Shown here piece by piece: positions 24,501 to 36,976 of a stretch of 64,000 nucleotides of DNA. Below the pieces are notes generated by a model. It was not told where the DNA came from. It was given only the letters and a program-made list of their open reading frames with translations, and did no database searches. Both the position numbers and the translations under genes were made by a program. Source of the DNA: Diplolepis rosae (taxonomy: Eukaryota > Arthropoda > Insecta > Hymenoptera > Diplolepididae); contig JAPYXD010000555.1 in the NCBI GenBank assembly GCA_030998225.1, positions 8,866,001 through 8,930,000 on the forward strand, read 5' to 3'. How positions within the stretch are numbered: the stretch's first letter is position 1; each line of letters starts with the position of its first letter.

Positions 24501-25181
24501 TGGGATTCGCCACCTTTAATATTTTTATTTTTTGAGTTTAGATCTTCCATAAAAAAATTTTATTTCAGTTTTTAAAATTCCAGCACCTTTATGTATTTTT
24601 AAACTAAAAATGTTGAGTTTTTTGGGCATTTTTTTGACATTATTTGAGTTTTAATAACTTTCTTGTTTTTTAACCAATTGTCATGGTTCTTTTTTTATTT
24701 TGTTCCTTACAATGTGTAGTATCTTTTTGGATATGGAAAGTCCTCTAGCTAAAGAAATAACTATACATTTTTTTTTCATATTTTGGAATATTTTTTATTG
24801 AAGATATATGTTGATGCTGATAGTTGACCTTTCTAAATAAAGGCACTACTCTCTAAATATGAATCAGTCGAAATCTACTGATTATCAGTGAAATTTAAGT
24901 GATTCAAATAGCTAAAAAGAGGTTACTGCAAATCAGTCAAACTCCACTGATTGCGTCAGTGAAAATTAACTGATTAAACAGTGAAAATATTTTTTCCACT
25001 GATTCAATCAGTGATAATCAAGTAATTTAACAGTGAAATATATTTTTTCACTGGTGAATCAGTGAAAAGACAAATCACTGATTCAATCAGTGCAAATTTA
25101 ACTGATTCAGATTTAGAGAGTAAACATAAAAAAATTTATGGAGGCTCTAAACTTAAAAAATAAAAATATTAAAGGTTCCCC
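24501..25181. mobile_element. TTAA-target inverted-repeat element with a nested MITE
   Basis: The flanks are TTAA (24497-24500, 25182-25185). The arms share CCTTTAATATTTTTATTTTT, GAGTTTAGATCTTCCATAAA and their reverse complement near 25125-25180. The right end is GGTTCCCC. Confidence 0.7.
24849..25120. mobile_element. TA-target MITE, CTCTCTAAAT ends
   Basis: The ends are CTCTCTAAATATGAATCAGT and ACTGATTCAGATTTAGAGAG, flanked by TA on both sides (24847-24848, 25121-25122). The interior is made of inverted ACTGATT..AATCAGT pairs. It is nested inside the TTAA element. Fragments occur near 22485 and 37327. Confidence 0.85.
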
Positions 25182-25189
25182 TTAAGTGT

Positions 25190-26199
25190 AGAAATTCTTG
25201 TTTCATGCTTTGAAGTTTCTAATTATTTAAAATGCAGAGATATTTTTAGATCAGCAATAAAATTTTCGCTTTCTGCATATTGCAGAGATCAGTTTTCGAA
25301 TTCGAAACGAGTCTTTCTGCAGCAATGCGTCTTTTTAGCATTCTGCTCATCTTTCATGTGTGATTTGGATTTCTTTCGTGGTTGGCTCGACCTCGAATGT
25401 TTTCAAAATAGACTTATATGCTAACCCGCAGTCCTGAATTTTATGGTGACTTGTAAAAACCTATTATCTATCCCAGAGAGAAGGTGAGGTAGACAAAGGA
25501 AGATTAAAGATTCAGAAAACCTGTTCCTAGTTCTTTTATAATCTTAACAATTCCGAACTTGGATACGTGTTTGCTCTCGACATTTAAAAATATATAATAA
25601 TATTACCTAAATATATTAAATATCAATAAAACTTAAAAAATATTAGCTCCAACTTTTTGTATAAATTGCAGAATAAAAATTTTATTCCATACCTTGTAAA
25701 CCAGTTGAAGTATTTTATTATAATCAAATCATCATATCATGATTAATATCAAAGTTTTATAATTGTTCTGTTTTGTAAATAACATCTTATTAACTCAGAC
25801 AAACTGAAAATTGCGTTATCATCGAATGATTACCTGATTTTTATGAGTAATTCATATCACTCCTTTAAAAAGAACAGAAACTTGTGATTCGAGTGATGTG
25901 ACACGTTTCACGTGCATTTGATTTTTACTAAACACGTGCAGCAGCACCATATCAATTATTTAAATTTTTCTCAATTCTTGGTATTTATTACTACAATCTG
26001 TTTTCATTCTCCTTTCTCTGATCATTCATTCGAATCAAGTAATAATACAGTCATGGCTCAACAAAGGAGCCAAAAGGGGCGAATACTTCACTGAACTATT
26101 TTCCGGACAGGCAATTTAAAATACAATCAACTGGTGTCAGTAAATATTTTCTGTATCTTCAAGAAAATTATAGTTGAAAACGGAAATAGAATTTACAAT
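25190..26199. other. Gene-free stretch
   Basis: No exon is supported. At 25900-25945 two CACGTG E-boxes lie 29 bp apart (TTTCACGTGCATTTG and AACACGTGCAGCAG), which could be regulatory. Confidence 0.35.
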
Positions 26200-26203
26200 T
26201 TAA

Positions 26204-26816
26204 GGTAGTTTTCATCCACTAAAATTAGACCTCAGGCAAAAATAGATAATTTTGCTTTCAAAAATAGCAATATTATTATTGAAGGGCTATTTTGATAGAG
26301 AAAAGATTATTTTACATGAAAAAAATTTGAAACAGAAAAATAATTTTATTAATAAATTTTATTTTTGACCCAACTTTTTTTCTTATTGTTTCTTACCAAA
26401 TTTTAAAAAATTATGCGCTTTTAATAAATCATGAATCGTTTTTTCAGAGAAAAGATTTCCCACAACTTCCCCGTTTCTAATTTTTAAAAATAAATTCCTT
26501 AATGGCTGAAACCATTAAAAAAACATTTTCCAAAACGAAATTTTTATAAACAAATTGCTGAATTTGATAATAATTTATTCATTTTCGAAAATTGGAAATG
26601 GTTAAGTTGTAGGGAATCTTGTTCTTGAAAAAGTGATTTGTAATTTATTAAAATCGCATAATTTTTTAAATTATTGTATTATTTTTGTATTTCAAATTTT
26701 TTTCATGGAAATTAATCTTATCTCTTCCAAAATAGCCCTTCAATAATGATATTGCTATTCTTGAAAGCAAAAATATCTATTTTTACCTGAGGTCCAATTT
26801 TCGTGGATCAACTACC
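26204..26816. mobile_element. TTAA-target element, GGTAGTT family, copy 1
   Basis: Flanked by TTAA at 26200-26203 and 26817-26820. The long imperfect terminal repeats (about 95 bp) contain GACCTCAGGCAAAAATAGAT, TAGCAATATTATTATTGAAG and their complements. Confidence 0.88.
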
Positions 26817-27239
26817 TTAACGTGACATCATTTCTTTCTAAAGAGACTTAAAACTTATTTTTTTAAACTGTGAAATTTTTATCCACGAAATTTTTTACTA
26901 AACTTATGTACTTATTTAAGAATTTCTGGATTAAAATCAGAAATGAACAACAATTACAAGCAGCTCGTGAAAGAAAATAAGAACACAATAATAAATATAA
27001 TATAAATAATTATTATAAAAAATAATGACATGGAGTAAATTGAACGTGAAACGTAATCTGGAATTTATTTTTTAAATTTGACAATAAAGGAGCTATTTTT
27101 GGAAAACTTTTACTGGTGAAAAAATGTTTTATTATACAATAAAAAATTAAATGTACAATAAATTTGACAAATTTTGACAAATTTTTTATTTCAATAATTT
27201 TAATATTTAGTTTAATTCCTTTTGCATAATAAAACATCA

Positions 27240-27320
27240 AATTCGCAAGACCCGGGCTCGAATCTAAGTACAGTCAGAAGCGTCTCTTTTTCCATTAAAA
27301 AATTTTAAATCCTTTAAAAA
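27240..27320 (+). repeat. tRNA-like repeat fragment (B-box half)
   Basis: GACCCGGGCTCGAATC is followed by a diverged GTCAGAAGCGTCTCTTTTTC, the 3' half of the tRNA-like unit. Confidence 0.6.
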
Positions 27321-27747
27321 TTAAAAAAAAACATATTTTCACTGATGCAGTCTTTCCGAAAAATGCTTTTTTACTGCTGAATTTTTAAAATAAGATCCCT
27401 TTCCATAAATTTCTAATGAAAACAATTTCCTCAGTGCTTGGCGAAGTGAAAATGCCTAATATGTTTTAGGTTATGTTAGTTATGATTAAAGTTAAGGGGG
27501 CATACTCAGTCAGAAATTTTGAAGAATACATTTTTTCAAAAATTATATATATTAAAGTAGAACATCTTGAAAATGTTGTTGAAAAAATTGAAAAAGTTAG
27601 TGTTCTGAAAAAAAATGTATTAAGGTTATATTCCTCTTGAAAACTTTAAAGACGTTTATCTGAAAACTACATTTTCAAAGTCGATGGACACGATTTCTCA
27701 AAAACGAATGCACCGATCTGTTTGAAATTTTCTAGACTTATTTTATA

Positions 27748-28430
27748 CCATCTGATCAAATTTGACCAGGGCTGGTTAAAAAAAAACAACATTTTTATGT
27801 ATTTTAATACAAATCTTTATTATCGCCTTCAAAATAGGCTCTTTTTGAGCCAATACAAGCATGCCAACGGTTAATCCAATTTTCCATACACTTCTTATAG
27901 GCCTCGGCCGGTATGGCCTTTAGTTCCTTCAACGAATTTCTTTTTATGGCCTCAATCGACTCATGGCGAATACGGTGGCTGAGCAATAAATTTTTTTCAT
28001 GTTTAGCCAAAAATCCAGTCACAATCAGACCGGAATATGACGGCGCATTATCGTGGTGAAAAATCCATGAGTTGTCTGCCCACAAATCGGACCGTTTACG
28101 ACGAATTACTTCACGTAGACGCCTCAAAACGTCCAAGTAGTATTATACAACATACAACATTTTCAATGATTCCGTAGCAGTAATCCTATTGGGAACACAA
28201 AATTTTAAGCAAATTCGTTGTTCAATTTTTTTTTCGATAGTAAAAATCGGCAGACAAACTTTTTGCGTCATAAACCAATGGCTGCCAAACCCACACTAAT
28301 GGACGTCTCGCGCTCAAACTTCACACGACTTTCAAAGAAGGTGTTACCAACCTAGAAAAAAAACTTTTTACCGTTTCGGTTTACGCGCGCGGTTTAACTG
28401 GACCAGTCTGGGTCAAATTTGATCAGATGG
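27748..28430 (-). mobile_element. Internally deleted mariner element with both ends
   Basis: The 683-bp element is bounded by CCATCTGATCAAATTTGACC and its reverse complement, with TA at 27746-27747 and 28431-28432. Its transposase remnant is on the minus strand. The element interrupts the TTAA element at 27496-28766 and is therefore younger than it. Confidence 0.92.
27804..28136 (-). pseudogene. Mariner transposase remnant, internally deleted
   Basis: The minus frame reads LDVLRRLREVIRRKRSDLWA, then WIFHHDNAPSYSG (second catalytic Asp). After FLAKHEKNLLL it jumps to SIEAIKRNSLKELKAI and ends RAYFEGDNKDLY-stop. The block with HPPYSPDLAP.D, which carries the third catalytic Asp, is missing, as is everything before YYLDVL. 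It cannot encode an active transposase but keeps the family's C-terminal tail. Confidence 0.9.
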
Positions 28431-28770
28431 TACATATTTAGCTTGTGCATGAACGAAGGATTTTTTTTCAATTATTAGAACTCATTAAAAAAGGGGCCGA
28501 TTTTCTCGGCCCTAAATCTCTAAAAATTCAAAATTAAATTTTTTTAAAATTCTTCATTTAAGCACAAGACAAAGTCATCTACTAACGAAATTTGTTTGGT
28601 TTTTGATTCCAGATGATCCTGTCTCGAGTTATCATGTCCACGAGATAGACATATATTTTTTTAAGAGCCTTCGTAAAATATACATAGCTATTATAATATT
28701 TATTATTTTTTTATGAAAAAGTTTCGGGAAATATCCTATTTTTTTCCCCTGACTGAGTATGCCCCCTTAA

Positions 28771-30747
28771 TTCGCTATTAAGATAATTTTTAATTAATTT
28801 TTATAGTATGGTGCAGTTCTAATATTGAAAAGGGTATTTGGAAAGTAAATTAAGCACTTTAGATTCATAACTATCATAAAAATATCTGAAATTGCTAAAG
28901 TTTCAAAAGTTCCATTTACTTTGGAGTTTTTCGTTGAAACTGTCTATCGAAAGTTTCAAAAAGTATAAGTTCCTAAAGCTGTAAATTGCTAATCCTCTAG
29001 AACTCGTGTTAATTCTAACCTCAAACTCATCTTATCCATAAAACTAGAAATATTTCTCTATTAAAATATTGTGCTTCATTAAATCTTAACTCCATCTTCG
29101 GATTTCCGAAAATCGTTTTTTTAAATCAATAATTTATTTGAGTTTGGGAATATTTGAGCTCAAATTCCTGAATCGTGAGAGAAATGCTCATAGAACGAGT
29201 GCCCGAAGGTTAACAACATTTTTCAAGTTATTTATAACACGGTGATTGCATCTTGTTCTAATCTGAATAATTTTTGTTTACTTAATCTTGTACTTACAAT
29301 GAAAAAAAGAATTTTCGATTTTCAACTTATCCCTTTAGATAATTATATCCTTTTTAAAATAATTATAAGTAATAAACATGAAATTGCTTTAAAGATTTTC
29401 TAGACATAGATTCGTCAAGAAATAACTTCACACCTCGGACTTATGATTAAAGCTGCCTTTCTCTATCGAAAAATGTAACCTTTCATTAATGATGATCGAA
29501 TGAAAAGGTTGATTAAAAGATGATATTGCGTGGGTGAACCGGTTTCTTTTTTCACGATGTATCTGAGATTGGAGAAAACCACAGGGGTCAGTGAAATAAC
29601 TAAGGGTTGTTTTGGACAGCCCTTGAAGGTACTGGACACCTGCAAGGATCTGAAGAGAAAAAAAGAAGGGTAAATCTTTGAAAAATAAAGAAAAAAGGCT
29701 TGGTAAAAAATTGGGCCCCATCAAAGAGGGGAGACCGGTTTGTCTGGTCCTTGATTTGAAGCCATGCAAAGTCTTTTTTTACTTTTTTTCACTCTTTTTG
29801 TTCCCTGATTCTTGTCCTCTCCTTCTTTCTCGATCATTCCCTCTTTTCTCTCACGCCTCCATCTTTTTATTTCACTGGGCATTAAGGACGTTAGCTATCA
29901 GCACCGAAATGACGCTTCTTTGTTTACTAACAAATCTTGGGCCCAAGGACCTGGGACGAAAGATTTCACGAAGAAGAGATGAGTAAGAATTCATGTGTTC
30001 TATAGTTGCCGATAGTTTTATTTTATTAAGCTAAAGTTCAGTCAGATATACTGGCATAACGAGTTTTTGCTACTGGAGCAGGATAACTGCAATAACGGCT
30101 GCAAATAAAATCTTTCGACATTAATTACAAGGAGGGAATTACAAATCAGGACATTTACTTGCATGGATATAAGATTATCATTACTTTTTTAATTGGCAAG
30201 TTTTTTTGGGAATTTAAATAGCTCTCGTAAATTTAAATCTAATTCTAGACTATTATGAATAATACTTTTGAATACTTTTGGAAATGAATGATTATATATT
30301 TAATTCTTCTATCAATAGACAGTAAATTTTGATTTTATGGAAAAAGAGAAAATATAAAATGGCGGCTCTAGGTCGTGTCAAATAAAATCATACGCGGCGT
30401 ATTTGGGTCTGCGCGGGGCGCTCGATAGCCTTGTCAGTTTATCTGAAACAAAAATACTTAAAAATTATCAAAGTAGACCAAATTTAGGGAGCCTTATCGT
30501 TTTTTCTTTTTCTAGAAACACCTGATTAACAAAATGGCAGCTGTTTGAAAAAAATTAATATTTCCGCCCAATTTTTTCAGCTGCAACAGACGGAATAGCT
30601 ATTTGTTTTAATAGTGGGGAAAACGAGCAATTGCCAATGAGTGTGAAGTTTGCAACAGGAACCGAAGGTGAATGCTGCAATCGCACGAATTAACAATCGC
30701 TTGTTCTCCACGAGTGAAACACGTTATTTTTCTCAATATGTCTAGTG
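28771..30747. other. Gene-free stretch, partly less AT-rich
   Basis: 29400-29980 has mixed composition and long pyrimidine tracts (29790-29870). Overlapping frames up to 113 codons (minus, ending 29428) show no recognisable protein. 30360-30620 has GC-rich bits (GCGGCGTATTTGGG). I support no gene. Confidence 0.4.
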
Positions 30748-30875
30748 ACAATTGTACTTTCACCATCTGTTTTGAGACGGGAAAATGGCTATTTTCACCA
30801 CGAGTGGGGAAAATAGCAACAGTTGTGAAATCAGACATTTTCCCATCTCAAAATAAAAAGTGAAAGTACAATTGT
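30748..30875. repeat. Hairpin with ACAATTGTACTTTCAC ends
   Basis: Arms beginning ACAATTGTACTTTCAC and ending GTGAAAGTACAATTGT enclose an inner pair (GGGAAAATGG..CATTTTCCC) and a second inverted pair around CTATTTTC.CCAC. It looks like a small palindromic MITE. Confidence 0.7.
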
Positions 30876-31312
30876 TGGGAGAAAATTATTTCTAATTCAA
30901 TTTTTGATAAAAATCGCTTCCATAAGGTCCTGAAAATTAAATTTCCTTTCATTTTCACGAAGGTATATGTACACACTGTAAAAAAATTTTCGGAAATTTT
31001 TCCGTAAATAGTCGGACAGCTTAAAATAAAAATGGGTCGTAAATTTTTCCAAAGATATAGTCGGGAATATTTCCTACTTAGAACTGGAAATAATTCCTAC
31101 TGTTTGGTCGAAGAAATATCCAGTTTATTAGCAAAAATTGATATATTTCATAATTTAAGTGGAAAAAGATCCAAAAATCTACATTAGTATGCGCATCGTC
31201 GGAACAAAAATCGATCGAGAAAATAATTATCTATTGTTTAAACCGCTTTCTACCGAAAAAATTTTTTAAAAATTGATACCTAAGGTTTGAACGTCCGCCA
31301 GTTTGTTATTTT

Positions 31313-31905
31313 TTAAACGCGTCTTTCTCGATTTCACATTTTACAAAATTGCCCGATTAATAGCTCAAAAAGTATTTGACCGATCGACTTGAACTCGCGT
31401 ATACAGATTGCTGGAATATGTCATTTGTCAGTGAATCACTCCAAATTCAAAAAAAAATTGTTTCAGCAATTTTTGTGAATTTTTTGCCATTTTGTGAAAT
31501 AAATATTTTTCGAAATTTTTTTAGTTCACTGACTAACTAAGGATCTAAAAATTTTTTAAACTTTTCGATTTTTTTTGTTTCAGACGCCTGTGTGAGGAGT
31601 TAGAAATTGGGCAAATTGACCTATCGAATTTGGACATGTCGGAAATCCGCCCTTATAAATCAAAATATTATTGATGTATCAGGCTGAAAGAAATTTGTTT
31701 TATACTTCAAGAGTACTTTAATAAACCACAAAAGTTTTGGAAAGATTCGTTATTTTTTTCTGTGCCAAAAAAATTCCCAAATATACCCTAATTGTTACAC
31801 GGGAGTCCCCCCTTAAAACTTTAAATGAGTTTTTCTCGAAACTGACTTTTTCAAATCGTCAAGACACGCCATTTCAACAATTTTCAACCGATTGACACAA
31901 ATTTT
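31313..31905. repeat. Two shared-core copies and one TTAA element end
   Basis: Core copies lie at 31313-31395 and 31817-31905, both in plus orientation. Between them is a right end GGGAGTCCCCCC followed by TTAA 31813-31816. I could not find the matching left end, so the element is truncated or rearranged. Confidence 0.55.
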
Positions 31906-33204
31906 GTTTTAAATAAATTATTATTTAATTATCTAGTGGAGTACCTACGATTTTTAAGATTGGTTGACATTTTTTATTTGTTTAAAAAATTAAGGTCGCT
32001 TTTTTGAGCGAAAATCGAGTCTTACATTAAAATGCTCACCATTTTTGCAAAAATGAATATATTTTTATAATCTTGGGTACTTTACTGGGAAATCTTATAA
32101 AAATTAGGAAGAAATTACTTGTTTTGTTCCAGGTGTATATCTCAATTATTAGAATTTTTTGCCGCCAACGACCTCCGAAAAAAAATTTTTTTTGGACACG
32201 GCAATACTCAGCCGCCATTATGTATTTTTAAACAAAAAAAATCTTTTTATAACGTCAATATATTAGTTAATAAACTCTATAAGTTTTAATTGCTTTACGT
32301 TTTGTTATCTGCCTGAAAATAAATCATGAAAATGACACTATTTTTGGAGTCTCAAAGGTGATTAAAACCCCTTGAAATATATCTGCATTAAAATTAATTT
32401 GCCTATATAAATTAAATTAAATAATATTTTGAACAATTTAGATTAAAACAAAAAATTTGGTCAGGAGAATAAAATACTTCGTAATTCAAACAAAATGATT
32501 TTGTTTAATGAACAAAATTTTTTTCTTATTGCACATTTCCTAACCGTCTATTACATTTCAAAGAACATCTTAAATTATTTATAAATCTTTAAGTATTGTA
32601 AACATTGAATGTATTAAATACTTCAAAAAGATGAATATATTGTTATTGTATTCCCTTTGCGGATAAATGATGGAAAAATGAATTTTCTAGAAGAATTACT
32701 TGTCTGATGTATATATGATACTGAATTTATGTATACGCGTGTTCAAGAAACATGTATATAAGAATGATGATTCTTTTCACCTTCGAGAAGTATGAAAGGC
32801 TTGCGGTTTTAATGGCAGTACATAATCTCGTCTTTGATGAAAAGATTATTACATGCGTCATCGATAAACGCACATGAATCTAGTCCAAGCAGTTACATCG
32901 TTTATGTTATTGATAAAAAATGAAAAGCGAAGGATGCACAACATAGTCATTTCTGATATCTGTGCTAAAATTTCTTGTCAGCAGTACTTTATGATTAAAG
33001 CGCCATTATGGAAATTAAATTCTTCTCAAATAAATGCATTTCCCAACATTGTAAATATATGTAGATACATAAGACTTTGAACTTGAGGTCGTTGAAGAAT
33101 CGTATATAATATCTTTATGAGGGAAGGAGAGATTAATTAAAATTTTACGATGCATTGTGTCGTAGAAAAGAGAGTTTGACAAAAATTTATTATGTAATAC
33201 TACA
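31906..33204. other. Gene-free stretch
   Basis: AT-rich sequence with no supported exon, RNA or complete repeat. Confidence 0.4.
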
Positions 33205-33212
33205 ACCATTTC

Positions 33213-33617
33213 CAGGGTCGGCTCTACCATATAGGCAAAATAGGCAACCACATAGGACGGCAAAATTTAAGGGGCGGCAAAGTCAGGGTGAAATTTTAAT
33301 TTTTATAACGAAATATTGATTGAAAAAATTGTGGTAAATATTTAAAGTTTAATTTCGTTACTATAAAAGAGAATGTAATTGATTGTATTTTTCTAAATGT
33401 ACAATAACTTAATTTTAGGTTACAATTCCATGAGAGATTAAAAAATTGTGTTGATTTAAGTGAAAAATTTTGATTTTTATGGATTTCATCGTGAAAATAT
33501 AACTACAGATATAATCTATAATCTATATAATCTATAATCTGTACAATATATCTTCAGGTTGAAGGGGCGCAAATATTTATTCTGCCTAGAGTGCCAAATT
33601 TTCTTAAGTCGGCCCTG
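33213..33617. mobile_element. hAT-type non-autonomous element
   Basis: The ends CAGGGTCGGCTCTACC and GTCGGCCCTG are short imperfect inverted repeats typical of hAT elements. The 8-bp flanks ACCATTTC (33205-33212) and ACCATTTT (33618-33625) match at seven positions. Confidence 0.8.
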
Positions 33618-33647
33618 ACCATTTTACGTTTTAGAATGCATTTTTAA

Positions 33648-34324
33648 GGTAGTTGATCCACGAAAATTAGACCTCAGGCAAAAATAGATAACTTTGCTTT
33701 CAAGAATAGCAATATTATTATTGAAGGGCTATTTTGGAAGAAAAAAGATTAATTTCCATGAAAAAAATTTGAAATACAGAAAAATAATTTTTTTAATAAA
33801 TTTTATTTTTGCCCCAACTTTTTTTCTTATCTCTTCTTACCAAATTTAAAAAAATTATGCGATTTTAATAAATTACAAATCACATTTTTAAAAAAAAGAT
33901 TCCATACAACTTAACCATTTCCAATTTTCGAAAATTAATAAATTATTATCAAATTCAGCAATTTGTTTATAAAAATTTGGTTTTGGAAAAGGTTTTTTAA
34001 TGGTTTCAGCTATTAAAGAATTTATTTTTAAAAATCAGAAACGGTGAAGTTGTGGGAAATCTTTTCTCTGAAAAAATGATTCATGATTTATTAGAATCGC
34101 ATAATCTTTTAAAATTTGGTAAGAAGCGATAAAAAAAAAGTTGGGTCAAAAATAAAATTTATGTAAATTATTTAATTAATAAAATTATTTTGCTGTTTCA
34201 AATTTTTTTCATGTAAAATAATCTTTTCTCTTTTAAAATAGCCCTTTAATAATAATATTGCTATTCTGGAAAACAAAATTATCTATTTTTTCCTGAGGTC
34301 TAATTTTCGTGGATGAAAACTACC
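33648..34324. mobile_element. TTAA-target element, GGTAGTT family, copy 2
   Basis: Flanked by TTAA at 33644-33647 and 34325-34328; 677 bp. It has the same terminal repeats as the copies at 26204 and 39124. Confidence 0.88.
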
Positions 34325-34867
34325 TTAATCCAGGTTTTCTCATTTATGAATCCTATCATTTTTAAAGTGTCTATTAACAACTTTATAAATTCTCGTTCTT
34401 TTTATTTTTACTTTCAAATAAAATGGTGCGAATTCTAACTTTGAATAGTGAGTTTGGTGGATAGTATGTATACAACCTATACTACTTTTATTTTTAAAAT
34501 GAAATAATTTATATTTTTTATTTTGCAAAGAACATAGTCGTTTTTATATTGCACTAATTTATTTTACTTAATCTATGATATTTCCACTTTTTCAATTTTT
34601 TATCTGAATGTTCTTAATTTTCGAAATTTACCATTTTAAGATTTCATTTTTCTATGAGCAATTCACTAACTTTGGAGCCCTTGATTTAGATCCTTTGATT
34701 TTTTAGTATGCAAGTTTATTTTTACAGTTTAAAAATGTTTAAAAATGTTTAAAGAGGTATTTAAATTTTTACTAAAACGTAAAATTAGAAGCTTTGAAAA
34801 TATCCAAATCTAAATTGATACTCGAAATTGTCCAACTCTTAGGTTTTTACGGTCCAGTGTTCTGATA

Positions 34868-35767
34868 CACTACTATGCAAAAATCACTAGGCACTTGTTT
34901 TTAACCATTCACATAAAATCTTCTAATTTCTAAAATTTACATAGACTATTAGCAACGTATCAAAAATATTTTGATAGATTTTTTCTTAGTAATTAAAGTT
35001 AAAATTTAGAAAAACAAAGTTGTGAGAATAGAAAGCATTTTCATACTTGAAAAATGGATTTTAAAAATTATGAAAAAAACATACGAAACTTCATAAAAAA
35101 ATACAATAAAATTATCTTCAAAATTTCTTTGATAAATAATTTCACAAATTTGAAGTTTCACAACTTTTTCGTTCAGAGCTCAGATTTTGGCTGTATTCAA
35201 GAAAAAATTATTACAATTTACTTGTTACATTAATGAAATTCTACGTAAATCTAATTTTGAAATGAGTCAAGACAAGTTAAAAAATATTCATTATTTCAAG
35301 TTATTCAAAATTTAAAAAAGCTTTGAATTTTTGCTTTTTTTTGGCAATATCTTTGTTAATAATTGACTAAAACACTTTGTTTTGAGGGCATTAAATGCAG
35401 AATTTTGTTACCTTCCATGTTATTCTAAGAAACAAATTCATTGTTACACCCAGAAAACTGTTTCTTTGAATCAAAGAAAAATGTCTTCGATATACTGTCA
35501 AAGAAAAAATTTCTTTGAATTGAAGAAAGTTTTGTTGATTCAAAAAAATGTTTCTTAATGTAAAAAAATCTATTTTTTGGATTGAAGAAATTTTTTTCCA
35601 ATTAACAAAACTTTCTTTAATTCAAAGAAATTTTTTCTTTGACTGTATATCAAAGAAATGTTTCTTTAGTTCAAAGAAACTGTTTTTTCAGTGTAGGTAT
35701 TTTATAAATTAGAAGTTTTTATGTGAATGGTTAAAAACAACTGCCCGGAAACTTTTGCACAGCAGTG
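34868..35767. mobile_element. Tc1/mariner-like MITE carrying a nested MITE
   Basis: The ends CACTACTATGCAAAA and TTTTGCACAGCAGTG are flanked by TA. Inner arms share TTTTTAACCATTCACATAAA. It is interrupted by the palindromic MITE at 35447-35693. Confidence 0.8.
35447..35693. mobile_element. Palindromic MITE, GTTTCTTTGAATCAAAGAAA type, copy 1
   Basis: It is bounded by CACCCAGAAAACTGTTTC and GAAACTGTTTTTTCAGTG with TA on both sides. The interior is an alternation of TTTCTTTGA and TCAAAGAAA. Confidence 0.85.
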
Positions 35768-35773
35768 TATATA

Positions 35774-36677
35774 CACGGAGGAAAATGGATATTGACCCAT
35801 AATATCTAGATATTGAGGCACAATGTCAGTAGCATTCAACTATGTGACAAACATTTAGATATTCTACTTCAATGCCTGCAGATATTGAAAAAAAGATATT
35901 AACCACCAGTATCTCAGATATTGAGCTTGATTATCTCAGATATTAAGAATGCATATTCAAGATACTAAACTTCTCAATATCCTCGTTAGTAAACTTGAAT
36001 GTCTGAGGTACTAGAGTTGAATATCTCAGATATTTAACATCAATATCAGGTATACTGAAAAGGTAAGTTATAGATGTTACAGCTCAATGTCTAAGATACT
36101 CAAAAAATTATTTTAAAGGTTATAAAATAACTACATATTCAGTTTTTAGAAAAAAGTCAAATTATATTTTATTATGTTCTTTTCTGTAAAAGTAATGTAG
36201 ATGTTTGAATCAAATTTTCATTATCTGGCATGTCTAAAATTAATTTAATGTTCATGTTAGAAACTTAACCTTAACACTAAGGTTAGATTTCATTTTCGGC
36301 TATGAACCACATATAGAGAAAAATACTTCTCAAGTTAAAGACCCGATCACTTTATTTCATTAGAAACACTTATTAAAATTTAAGGAAACTTTAATAAACT
36401 TTCAAAATTTATCTTTCCGGAACGCTGCAAGCATGTCAATCTTAGATTCACTTAGATTTCGATGAGAGCCAAAAAGTGATCACATGACCTTTATTTGTAT
36501 GCGCGCGCACTTCATGCTTCAATATCCAAACTATTGAATGTGAATATCAAATGTTACTTCTCGGCAAAATCTTATATATTGAAAAAAAAATTTTAATATT
36601 GCGTGTCAATATCTAGATATTATGGATGAACATCTCCTATTTGAATATCTACTTTTCAATATCCATTTTTCTCCGTG
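35774..36677. mobile_element. TA-target MITE with CACGGAG ends, ATATCTCAGATATT-rich
   Basis: The ends CACGGAGGAAAATGGATATT and AATATCCATTTTTCTCCGTG are flanked by TA (35772-35773, 36678-36679). The interior repeats AATATCTAGATATT and ATCTCAGATATT. It begins 4 bp after the right TA of the preceding element. Confidence 0.85.
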
Positions 36678-36944
36678 TATGCAAATTTCAGATTCTCATC
36701 TCCAATTACAAAATGTTCACTAGCAATGTTAAAAGTTAAAAAATTTCAATTCCTCTTATTATTTTGCACGTTTCCACACAAAGTTACGTTACTCGAGCTG
36801 TAATTTTCCAAGGTTGCTTCTAACTAAATATAGGAATAGTTCCCTAACACGCAAACAAAGGAGGAAGAGTGCCTGAAAATGTAACATAAATGGATTTTCT
36901 TCGATGCTTGGAGAATTCAAACAAGCTAGAGTATGGCTTCTCGA

Positions 36945-36976
36945 TATAAAAACTTGCATCGTGAGATTTCAGTTTC
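36945..36976 (+). promoter_or_regulatory. Possible TATA and initiator pair
   Basis: TATAAAAA at 36945-36952 is followed by TCAGTTTC, an arthropod initiator match with its A at 36971, about 26 bp on. The downstream sequence is less AT-rich, but no convincing first coding exon follows, so a promoter is only a suggestion. Confidence 0.25.

Larger units (their letters stand above)
27496..28766. mobile_element. TTAA-target element, GGGGGCATACTCAGTCAG ends, split by a mariner
   Basis: The perfect ends GGGGGCATACTCAGTCAG and CTGACTGAGTATGCCCCC are flanked by TTAA (27492-27495, 28767-28770). The shared core lies at 27645-27730 in plus orientation. Removing the nested mariner leaves about 586 bp. Confidence 0.9.
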
